A stretch of DNA of 64,000 bases. Origin: Brassica napus. Taxonomy: Eukaryota > Streptophyta > Magnoliopsida > Brassicales > Brassicaceae. The translations under genes and the position numbers were made by a program. The stretch spans positions 18,858,732-18,922,731 of the forward strand of contig NC_063442.1 in assembly GCF_020379485.1 (NCBI RefSeq), written 5' to 3'. This document shows, one piece after another, positions 1 to 8,849 of the stretch. Under the pieces are notes generated by a model, which had not been told where the DNA came from, did no database searches, and saw nothing but the letters and a program-made list of their open reading frames with translations. The number at the start of each line of letters is the position of its first letter. The first letter of the stretch is position 1.

Positions 1-194
1 TTTTGGATTTTACCTGAAAAAAACCAAAAAATCAAACATTTTAATCGAATAAACTAAAATGAATATTAATTTAAAATAATAGTTATATTTTAGAAGATTA
101 AAAACCAAATAAAAAACTTAAAACCGAACCAGTATCCAGATTAAACAGATTTAATATTTTTTTTTATTAAAAATAACGAATTTATTAATCACAT

Positions 195-222
195 CCGGCG
201 CAAGGCGCGGGTTATTACCTAG
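195..222 (+). mobile_element. Helitron 3' terminus
   Basis: A GC-rich stem (CCG..CGC / GCG..CGG) is followed about 10 bases later by CTAG and then a T. This is the arrangement expected at a Helitron 3' end (hairpin, then CTRR, inserted before T). The AT-rich bases 1-194 would be the tail of the element body; its 5' end lies outside the window or is not visible. No helicase coding is seen, so it would be non-autonomous. Confidence 0.5.
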
Positions 223-276
223 TATAACGTTATAATGGAAACAATATTGCATAAAATGAAAGCTACAGAACTCACT

Positions 277-1290
277 TCATCTACATTCAACTCCTTTAGC
301 TAAATCTAATGTTGTCAAGCCTTCAAAAATCAAATCACTTGTGGTTCCAGGTATCTTCTTCTTAGACCGCCTCCAGCGCACGGAATACACAACCATGTAC
401 ACAGCAATAATGATCAATACGGAGACCGCACTAGTAGAGAAATACCACACTGTATCTGGAGATATAACCGACATTGAAACCAAGTAAGAAACATATAAGG
501 GCACTGCAATCCACATGAACCACCATACATAGCCTTCACCAGCTGGTAACAAACATAACGCCATGAAAACTTCTCCAACGAAAGCCATACTATTCACATT
601 CCGGAGAACATAGAAATATTTATGATTCATCACTATAGTACCAACACTCTTCTTGCTTTCCTCAGCTGCATTTTCTTGGTATACACCGCCTGGTGGCTGC
701 AAAGCTGTTTGATAAGTAGTTGTGATTATTAGTGCAGCTATCACTAGAAGCGCAGCTCGTGTTCCTTCTGATGTCTGGTTCTTGTACCGTACTGTCAGTG
801 TGAACAAATGCTCTGTGAAACCAATCGGAGTTCTCAAGATTTCCGACACTTTCTTGGGTTTTGGCAGAGAGTTTCCGGTCTTACCTCCCGATTTTCTAAC
901 AATGTTTTCGATGTTTCTGTTCGTTTGATGTTCCCCCTGGTTCTGTAAGACATCTAGAGCTGTTAAACCGATCCGGTTATGAACGTTTAGGTTAACCGCA
1001 TGACATTTTACCAACAGCTTCACTGCTTTGAATCTGTTGTGATATGCTGCTAGGTGCAAGGCTGTGTTACCGTCTTGGTCACGTTTGTTTAAAAAATGCA
1101 TCTCTAGCGATTCAGCGTCTGCTTGACGCAGTCTCTGAACCCATCCTAAGAACAGTTCAAGCTCTTCATACCTGTCGTTTAAAACCGCGATGTGTAGAGC
1201 GGTTCATTGACGTTAGCATCTCTAATGCAACCAGGACAAGCTAAGAGAAACTCTGTCATGAGATCAGTCTCTCCTCTATTAGAGCTAGTG
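277..1290 (-). pseudogene. Ankyrin-repeat PGG-domain membrane protein, 5'-truncated and frameshifted
   Basis: The open part (277-1101) has an ankyrin repeat (GNTALHLAAYHNR), then a PGG domain (TTTYQTALQPPGGVYQ) and about four hydrophobic segments towards the C-terminus. This is the layout of plant ankyrin-PGG proteins (BDA1/ACD6-like), plasma-membrane proteins linked to defence signalling. Homology continues upstream in frame to about 1207, where one base appears missing between AAT and ACC (1203-1206). Beyond that, the preceding ankyrin repeat (LMTEFLLACP) is readable in the next frame to about 1290. The earlier ankyrin repeats and start exon are gone; the sequence runs instead into a retrotransposon gag fragment. 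It is most likely a dead copy. A single-base assembly error could explain the frameshift but not the missing 5' exons. Confidence 0.8.
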
Positions 1291-1682
1291 AAGCTCGAGC
1301 TCAAGCTCGATGAAGATGGTGATGAAGAGAGAAAGAGTAAAGCTTGTTAGGGATTTCAAACTGTATGTTTCACTTAATGAAAAATGTAACCGTATACAAT
1401 CAGTATTTATATGTGCATTGTTAACCATCTCAGGATACGTTCCGTCAACAAACACTGCCTTATTTCTAGCACCTAAGGCCATTAACATCAATGTTGGGGT
1501 CAAAAACGGTTACGACGGAATTACCACCCGAAAATCTTCGGAGATCGTATTTCCGAAAGAGATAGTAAAAGGAAAGATGTAATTTTCGTAAAAATAACCA
1601 ATACGAAGTTTTTACAAAGAAGTATCCTTCGGGATTAAAACCAAACGAACCAAGCTCGTTCGCCACGCATGCACGCCTTCTG

Positions 1683-1947
1683 GTCGCTACGTAGCGACCG
1701 AGCTCGAGCCAAAGCTCGGTCGCTACGTAGCGACCGAGCGATCGTCCCGATCAGTCGCTACGTAGTGACCGAGCTCGAGCCAAAGCTCGGTCGCTACGTA
1801 GCGACCGAGCGATCGTCCCGCTCGGTCGCTACGTAGCAACCGAGCTCGAGCCAAAGCTCGGTCGCTACGTAGCGACCGAGCGTTCGTCCCGCTCGGTCGC
1901 TACGAAGCGACCGGGCTCGAGCCAAAGTTCGGTCGCTGTGTAGCGAT
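1683..1947. repeat. 71-bp tandem repeat, about 4 copies, each with two perfect 16-bp palindromes
   Basis: Unit starts can be aligned at 1683, 1754, 1825 and 1896, an exact period of 71 bp. Each unit contains GTCGCTACGTAGCGAC, which is its own reverse complement, twice, separated by GAGCTCGAGCCAAAGCTC-type spacers. The last copies have diverged. The array lies inside the solo LTR, upstream of its TATA box, in the position where LTR enhancers usually sit. Confidence 0.92.
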
Positions 1948-2367
1948 TGAACCTTTCAGAACGTCGGTACAACACCAGTTCTTGCATTCTCGTCAAAACC
2001 TTCGAATGCTATCTCCCGAAGACCGTAGCAAGCTCAGTCCATGTTCCGGCCATTCTAATTCATCGATCAAACCTCGCGGATTAGAAACCGCGGAAAACTC
2101 GTAGTAAACGTGTCGAGTCGGAAGACGGCCCAAAGAGACCTAAAACACGACTCGAGGCCCATCCTATGATTTTCCTAACCAAAAGCCCGTAAACCACAGC
2201 ATGGTTTACGCTTGGCCCACAAGGAAGGATAAATGTCAAGTTTCCGCGGATAAATACGAAAGTTTTGAAGATAATTGTGAAGACCGGGAAAAATAGAATA
2301 TCTCCATTTTTATGCTATGACGGCTTAAGGGCAGAAGAGTAAAAGCGTAAACCGACCTTGGAGCTAG

Positions 2368-2375
2368 TATATAAG
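2368..2375 (+). promoter_or_regulatory. TATA box of the solo LTR
   Basis: TATATAAG lies about two-thirds into the LTR, with GC-rich sequence before it and a leader after it. This fits a U3/R boundary promoter. Confidence 0.5.
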
Positions 2376-2925
2376 GAGTCCTAGGCAAGGAGCAAGGAGG
2401 AGAAATTTTTCAGAGCAAACTTAACACTTAGAGCGATTTAGGCAATTTTCCGTTTTTGTTATTTCGAGCTGCGACTCAATTAAGTTTAGCCGTCTTAGGG
2501 TTGCTAGAACTAGGAATCTCGCCGACAGCTCTCGAGCCCAGGCTTATACCTTGTTGTAAACGCTCATACGCAAATTCGGAATAAGATCTTCGTTGCTCTC
2601 TTTTCGATTTCTTATACTTTATCGTTGTTATTCTCGTGTTCTGATTGCTTGACGTGTGGTAATTAGCAGATATCCGGGTCCTCTGGGAAATTAGGGTTTT
2701 CCTAGTTTCCTTATTTAAACGGAAATCGACGGTGTGAATTTCGGTTCCCACAATCAATCTACGCCAGCAATTGAAATTGCCAAGACCGCTAAGTTTCTCA
2801 GAGACGAGAGAAATACCAGCATGATCCGCATGATGAACATATAACAGATTCACATGAGGATCGGAGAGTGACGGTGGGATTGAAGAAGATGACGTCTGAA
2901 TCGGAGATGGTTCATGAGGCTCCAT

Positions 2926-4052
2926 GATTGGTATAATGAAACCAAATTGGTTTCGATAATTAACACACTAAAGAGGAGTAATATAGTTTGTTGTTTTTTG
3001 TTTTTTTGTCGTTGCCTCTCCTAACTTTATAAATTAGAAGATGATATAATTTTTTTGTATCTTTTTCATTTCATTTGAAACTTCATTTAATTTCTCTATA
3101 TTTGTTGAATTAAAATCTTCTTAATGGTGTTATGACCATTACTAATTTCACTGCATTATTTTGATTATTTTTGAAAAAATATTGTATATGGCTAATTCAT
3201 GTAAGTATTTATATATTTTGGGATTAGTGTTTAAGACCAACATGATAACTTAAAATCTTATAGATATTCAAATTTTTCAATGATTTGTAAGCAACTATAA
3301 CATCTTTCATTGACTCAAGCACACAAAGAAATATTTTTACTATACCATTGTTCACATTTTTAAAATCAGAAAACTATGATCATTTGATCATAGGTTTTTG
3401 GTTTACCTCTTCACTGATCACATTGTTATTAAATATTATTTGGTTTACTTTGCGTTGAGCATTTTGTATAAGTTTAGATGTTTAGTGATTAGTACTCCTA
3501 ACTATCATATTCTTTTTGGAAAATTTCATTTAGTTATAATTATTTGTTGAGTAAAGTACATGTACGAAATGAATAATAAACTTGAAACTCTGACTTGTGT
3601 TTTTGTTCTCATAATATTTCTTTTAGTGAGGTTTTAGCAAATTTAACTTGTCTTTCGAAAAGATATATTTGTATTTTACATAAAACTAAGAGAAACTTTG
3701 TAGGATAACCCTTTTAATTTTATTTTCATAAAATAGCTTCTAAAGAAGAAAGTGACTAAAAGGAATTTTGTTGAAGAGTAAATATACTTTAATAACCTTA
3801 AGGTTAACTAACCCTAGACTTTGGATTTAGAGTTAAGTTGTCGGGTAAATTTTTTTTTAACAATAAACAAAAATTTAAAAGTTGAAAAAATATTCAAAAA
3901 TAGTTTCAAAATTGTTTTCGAATTTCAGAAGGAAAATTAGAAAAAAAATATTTTTCTTTTTGAAAAAAAGATTCAAAATGTTTTTAATAAAAATTTCGTA
4001 TTAAAAACATATAATTCGAAAATTATTAGAAAAATATACATTATTATTTTTA

Positions 4053-4084
<32 letters not shown>

Positions 4085-4470
4085 CAAGGAGTAGAAGTGT
4101 CTTATTTTTCTCGTTGAAAACTCTTTGTGTGAGAGAAACTTACAAACATATATTTGGGAGAATCGCCATAAAACTAATCAATATTTATTTTTTTATTACA
4201 CTTGTAGAAAAAAGGTAAAACTAATCAACACTTTTTTTTCCAAGCCTAAGTTCACATTGTTGTTAAGCCGAACATAACAACGAAGTGCATAAATAATTAT
4301 TTCTAAATTTATTAATAGAGGAATACATACTCACAAATGGTTAAACATGTATAATTATTCTATTTTAAATAGGTAATATTATTAATAAATAACATAAGTT
4401 TTCAAATTTCAATATCCTAATAATTCTATTCAGTTCAAAATTTTATTTTTTTGTTAGATATGAGTTAAGA
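2926..4470. other. AT-rich intergenic stretch, no gene seen
   Basis: Stop codons are dense in all frames and I see no conserved protein pattern. It holds a dinucleotide run of TA/AT from about 4059 to 4084 and otherwise low-complexity A/T sequence. Confidence 0.6.
4059..4084. repeat. (TA)n microsatellite
   Basis: An uninterrupted alternating TA run of about 26 bases, surrounded by AT-rich DNA. Confidence 0.95.
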
Positions 4471-4821
4471 TCTTTGGTAGTGCAGGTTGCACTATTGATA
4501 GGAAGCTAATGACTTTGAAGATGATGTGAACCCAAAAGAAGAACATGTGTTAGTAAGGAACTAATGCTTGTTTGATTTGTGCAGATGCTAAACTTCAAGA
4601 TTAATACCGCTGGAGTATGATCCAAGTATATTATCCTGTTTTTTTTTCATTCAATGCTCGATAACTAAAGAAAAGACACATATAAGTAATCAAAAAACGA
4701 TAAATCATAATCGTATTCCATACATTAAAGCCAACTTGTAGACTGTAGAGTACGAAAATACAACACACATGCTTGTGAAGGAATACCTCAACTTCATAAA
4801 TCATTATTCATTACCTCAAAA

Positions 4822-4862
4822 ACAGAGAGCTCTTTTTTTTTTTGATCAACTACAGAGAGCTC
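4822..4862 (-). mobile_element. Micro-insertion: LINE tail with 11-bp target duplication
   Basis: ACAGAGAGCTC is present at 4822-4832 and again at 4852-4862. Between them are only 19 bases: eleven T followed by GATCAACT. Read on the minus strand this is a short 3' end plus a poly(A) tail, flanked by a target-site duplication, as expected for an extremely 5'-truncated LINE copy. Confidence 0.6.
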
Positions 4863-4983
4863 AAAAATAGTTTAGATAAAGTTCTGCTAGATCCCCTCAT
4901 GTTCTTTTGTTACTGCTGCTCCAGTCGCACGTCAAGGTAGATCTAAGTGACACACACTACTTGCCAAGCTTCTCAAACGTATG

Positions 4984-5310
4984 TGATAGAACAATGATGT
5001 ATATTTGATGAATAACCGCCCAACCTCCCTCTCTTAGCCTCTACAAACCAGAGTACTAAGCCAATTACAATCTTGCTTGCAGTAGAGAAGCAAGCCCAAG
5101 ACTCACCAACTAACTCTCAATAACAATCCTCCCTCTTATTTATACTCTTCTCTTGAAAGTAACTGCCTTCTCTTCTTCTTATCGTGCATGTACCAGCTCC
5201 TTTCCACGTGCCTTGTATCCTATCAGTATGATACATCACTGGTCCAATCTGTTCTCCTAGAGACTTAAATGTCCTCTCTCTGCACCCCTAATCTTCCAAG
5301 TATACACTAA
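4984..5310 (-). mobile_element. Possible decayed LTR (copia-like)
   Basis: On the minus strand a TATAAATAAGAGG box near 5131-5146 is followed by an untranslated-leader-like stretch ending near TTCTATCACA at 4984. This resembles the U3-R-U5 order of a small copia LTR. I could not find a matching target duplication, so the limits are uncertain and it may be ordinary intergenic DNA. Confidence 0.25.
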
Positions 5311-5449
5311 TTTCCGGCTTGTAAGCGTTCACTCCAAAACTCTAGTGCACGGCTATAGAGAATTTCTTAGGATCAAAGCAAGACAAAACCCTTCTCACCA
5401 GCTAATTCAGCTGGATAGTTTTGAACTCATAACCCACAGCTTCAACGAC

Positions 5450-6309
5450 AGTGTAGTTAAACTCATCTTCAGTGGTTAAAGATGAAGAAAAATGGAAATC
5501 TCGAGCATGGCAAAATCTTTCCCGGGACAAAGACCGCTTCCTAAACAAAAACGAAGGAATGTACCTGGTTTTGGCATGTATCCCTGTAGAATGAACCTGA
5601 CCATGTTAGTTACTCTTTTGCAACATCAACTACAAATCACAAAGACATTTTAATTGTTGAATGCACCACAAATCTGTTATATCTACATTCCTCCCATCCC
5701 GAAGGTCGATACTTCTTTGGATCCATGTAAATCTCAGGATTCAGGTGAACGCACCTGAACAAAGTGAGAACCTTCCAGCCTTTTTGTATGATATTGCCTG
5801 AATACAAAAAACATGAAAAATGAATAAACAAGAGAGTTTGAAGATGATTTACTGTGTTCCATTCAGGCTATGAGCATAGACGGACCTTTATTTGGCCATC
5901 ACGTTTTGCTTCCTGGACCATAGAGAGAATGTTATTACTCTAAAGTGTCTCGTCAATAACCCCATAAAAAAGCCTCTTTTTATTCAGTAAGAGACAGTGA
6001 AACAAATTATACCAGTTTAGAACCGCCTTAAACTTGTTTTGCTATGAGGCGCCTGAAAGGTAGTCCATTTTACGTGTCTGTTTAAGAGTCAAATTTTGGG
6101 TATGATGCTCAATTTTTAACAATCGGATCTTGTTATCCCTGTGTACAACGAAAACCACTATTCAAGCTTGTAAAAAGAAATGGAAAAGGATTATCAAAAC
6201 ATATATTCTCATTTTACCTTTACCTTCAGTAGAATCTGAGGGTGTTCTTGCAGGAAAATGGTAGCCCAAATATTGGTATTTTCAAATGATACATCAAAAA
6301 AGCATAGAT
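5450..6309 (-). pseudogene. CYP88A: CYP88A-type cytochrome P450 (ent-kaurenoic acid oxidase-like), 3' exons, degenerate
   Basis: CYP88A enzymes oxidise ent-kaurenoic acid to gibberellin A12 in the ER. On the minus strand, in gene order, I can read: TNIWATIFLQEHPQILLK up to a GT donor (about 6224-6275); NLTLKQTRKMDYLS (about 6060-6110); VIDETL, a stop, then EAKRDGQIK (about 5885-5965), the K-helix region; QKGWKVLTLF and NPEIYMDPKKYRPSGWE (about 5690-5800); and the heme loop GTFLRFCLGSGLCPG with FAMLEISIFLHL (about 5483-5570). The heme loop keeps the cysteine ligand but has C where the family usually has G. Stops and frame breaks show it is dead. The oxygen-binding AGHESSG stretch is missing just before the first block. 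The upstream part continues beyond the LINE inserted at 6327. Confidence 0.82.
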
Positions 6310-6731
6310 AATTTCATCTTCCTCTAAAAAGAAACGATGGCGCCGCTAGGGTTAGGCGACACAAAGGGCGACTCAGAGATCTGCGTTTTCCCCGCCTCCA
6401 TCAGACCCCCGGCGACGATCTAATACATCTCTCCAGGCTCTCGGGACGCAAGGGAGACTACCAACACTCCTTGTGCTTCCCAGATTTCCCATCTCTCGCA
6501 GAATCGAAGTTTTCCTCTCTGGCTTCTTTGCCAAGTTACAGTATATTCTCTCATTAAACGTCCTCCGATTAAGGTAAGATCTTGTTCCACCGCCCAAGCA
6601 AGCAAAACCCTAGATATCTACGCTGTTTTAAGCAACCCTCCCCTCTCCCAAATACGACACACATCCCTCTCGAGTCTCTTATTCACATCCCTCTAGCGTG
6701 TGCTAAGTTCTCCTCTGTTTCTCGTACTAAT

Positions 6732-8849
6732 ATGAGTCAATTATCTCTTGTTGTGCGCAAAGGAGGATCCTCCAAAGACCCTCACCGTGCGATAAACCCT
6801 GAAGATGACATCATCCGTATCCCAGACTGTGATATCAACGACGCAAAGGAGCGCTTCCGCCTCACCCTTATCGGACGCGTCTTTCACCTTCGTGGACGCA
6901 GCATTGATGCGCTAATCAACCTTCTTCCCCGCCCAAGAATCTGGAATGTAGAAGGAAGAGTCCGTGGGCTGAACTTGGGGAACGGACGTTTCCAGTTTGA
7001 CTTCGATAAGGAGGCGGACCTCATGATGGTGTTGAACAAACGCCCCTGCCACTTCAATCAATGGAGTTTTGCTCTTGAACGCTGGGAACCATTTACCAGC
7101 GAAAATTTCCCAAATACAATACCTTTCTGGATTGGTGTAACGGGAGTCCCAGTACATTTCTGGAATGACAAGACCTTCACGGAAATTGCGAATGCCTTGG
7201 GGAAGAAACTACTCATCGATGAAAAGAAAGCGCGCATCCAAGTTTCAATTGAGGCGGACAAACCCCTCCAGTTCGAACGTCGCATTGGCTTTCCCAACGG
7301 TGATATCGGCAAAGTTACCCTTATCTATGAGGGTCTCCATCGCTATTGCTTCACCTGCAAACTCATCTCCCATGATGAGAATACATGTCCTCTGCTCACG
7401 CAAGCTGAAAGGGAGTTCAAACGTAAACAGAGAGCAGAAGCGCATGCCAACAGTGACAACCCTCGGCCCCCCCTTCACGGCCCTCAAGGATACGCTGCGG
7501 GTAACCCACTAAAGAGACCTCGATCCCCTATGCATGAGCGTTACCATAGTCCATCAGCAATTTCAAGGAACAGCGGCTCTTACAGAGAAGATAAGCAAAG
7601 AAAGAGTACCTCAATATCCCTATCAACACGTGATGCTCGGGATATGCGGAACAGTGGAGGCCAAGGACGAGACATGAGAAACTCCAGCCGTCAAGACGGC
7701 CGACAATCCCACCAAGGCAAAGAAGTGTGGAGCAGACTAGAGGTACCGAGGAAAAGTGACGAGGATTTATACCGAACTAGAGGTCGAAACAAAGAGCACA
7801 CTCACACTCACTCTAGATACACCTCTAGAAAGGAAGTGTCTCAGTCAAGAATCACTCCCACTTTGGAATGGCGACAAAGACACAGCCTCGAGGACTCGCG
7901 GAACAGAGACGCCAACAACAAAGGCGCAAACGCCAGAGCCACCATCAACTATGTGTCTCGTCATGTTCAGCACGATCGCACGGAAAAGCCACGAGCCACT
8001 GAGGACTCGCAAAAGACAATATCTGACACCCGTGTCTCCCTGGAAACAGGAGAATGTGCAGTAAACAGGGGAGCAAGTACAGGCCTTGCCGAAACAGAGG
8101 AGGAAAAATCCCGTCGACTCAAAGGCAAAGCTGTTGCCACTGACTCGCCCACATCAAAGAACACGGCAGAACTCATCGCTTCAGCAAACCGAAGCGCAAA
8201 GCTGATCATCTCTGAACCCTCTGAGCAACCCCAGCATAACTCAGGCCGCAGCAAAAGGTATGGCTCTTCCTCTCTGGAACATAGTGATAAGTACATGGAT
8301 CTAGAGATGAGCCAAGTTCGGGACTTAGATATCCCTTTGAATGAAGTAGAACTGGCTGAGGTGGATAATTTAATCTTAGAGACGGAACGCTTGGAAATGG
8401 ATGAGAATATGTTAGATATTGATAATGATGATCTACTTGGAGACTCTCCTGACCGTGATGCAGAAAAAATCGAGGCCATATCTCAACTCTCTCCAGCAAA
8501 TGCTGTGATCACGAAAGCTGCTCCCCCTGCCCAACTACCCTTAAAGGAGAAGGCTATCCTACCCCCACATGAGCCCACCTCAGAGGCTCAGCCCCCCTAC
8601 GTCCCAAAAGGTCTGCTTAAAAAGAAAAGCCCTCGCTCCTCAGACATTAAGGGATCAAATGCATCAAAGAAGCTCTTATCTCTCTTAAGCCGAGCATCCC
8701 CCAAGAAGAAGACGGCACTGGGTAAAAAACAATCATCTTCTTCGACTATGGTCCCTCGTACTGAGGTGTTCCCTTCTGCTTCACGCAAAAAAACTTTGTC
8801 TCTTTCAGGTTCGGTGGTGTCCCAGAAACCACCCAGTAAGAAGATATGA
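6732..8849 (+). CDS. LINE ORF1 protein (DUF4283, CCHC zinc knuckle)
   Basis: This is the nucleic-acid-binding chaperone-like ORF1 of the LINE. The frame is open from 6582, but the methionine at 6732 (MSQLSLVVRKGG) begins the family-like sequence, giving 705 residues. The N-terminal third is the DUF4283 domain (FRLTLIGRVF, NLGNGRFQFDF, PFWIGVTGVPVHFW). A zinc knuckle of form CX2CX4HX4C follows (CFTCKLISHDENTC). The rest is charged, low-complexity sequence with many R, S and K residues. The ORF1 stop overlaps the ORF2 start (ATGA at 8846-8849), pointing to coupled translation. No internal stop or frameshift is seen. Confidence 0.85.
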   Translation: MSQLSLVVRKGGSSKDPHRAINPEDDIIRIPDCDINDAKERFRLTLIGRVFHLRGRSIDALINLLPRPRIWNVEGRVRGLNLGNGRFQFDFDKEADLMMVLNKRPCHFNQWSFALERWEPFTSENFPNTIPFWIGVTGVPVHFWNDKTFTEIANALGKKLLIDEKKARIQVSIEADKPLQFERRIGFPNGDIGKVTLIYEGLHRYCFTCKLISHDENTCPLLTQAEREFKRKQRAEAHANSDNPRPPLHGPQGYAAGNPLKRPRSPMHERYHSPSAISRNSGSYREDKQRKSTSISLSTRDARDMRNSGGQGRDMRNSSRQDGRQSHQGKEVWSRLEVPRKSDEDLYRTRGRNKEHTHTHSRYTSRKEVSQSRITPTLEWRQRHSLEDSRNRDANNKGANARATINYVSRHVQHDRTEKPRATEDSQKTISDTRVSLETGECAVNRGASTGLAETEEEKSRRLKGKAVATDSPTSKNTAELIASANRSAKLIISEPSEQPQHNSGRSKRYGSSSLEHSDKYMDLEMSQVRDLDIPLNEVELAEVDNLILETERLEMDENMLDIDNDDLLGDSPDRDAEKIEAISQLSPANAVITKAAPPAQLPLKEKAILPPHEPTSEAQPPYVPKGLLKKKSPRSSDIKGSNASKKLLSLLSRASPKKKTALGKKQSSSSTMVPRTEVFPSASRKKTLSLSGSVVSQKPPSKKI

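Larger units (their letters stand above)
1492..2752 (+). mobile_element. Solo LTR, 1261 bp, with 5-bp target duplication ATCAA
   Basis: The element begins TGTTGGGG and ends TTCCCACA, so it has the TG...CA ends of an LTR. It is flanked on both sides by ATCAA (1487-1491 and 2753-2757), a perfect 5-bp target-site duplication. No internal region, primer-binding site or second LTR is present, so it is a solo LTR left by LTR-LTR recombination. A TATA box at 2368 places transcription on the plus strand. A 71-bp tandem array occupies 1683-1947. The family is not certain; similar palindrome-rich sequence is, as far as I recall, common in Brassica LTR elements. Confidence 0.88.
1420..2925 (-). pseudogene. 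Copia-type retrotransposon gag N-terminal fragment, split by a solo LTR
   Basis: On the minus strand, the frame starting at 2925 encodes a serine/proline-rich start, then the pattern typical of plant copia gag N-termini (DPHVNLLYVHHADHAG, LVSEKLSG, NCWRR). It breaks at 2753. On the other side of the inserted LTR, from 1491 down, the same family pattern resumes (LMALGARNKAVFVDGTYPE) and fades near 1420. Taking one copy of the 5-bp target duplication into account, the two halves are in the same frame, so the LTR landed in a continuous coding sequence. No protease, integrase or reverse transcriptase follows. It is a relic or a domesticated gag-like exon; the sequence does not decide which. Confidence 0.7.
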
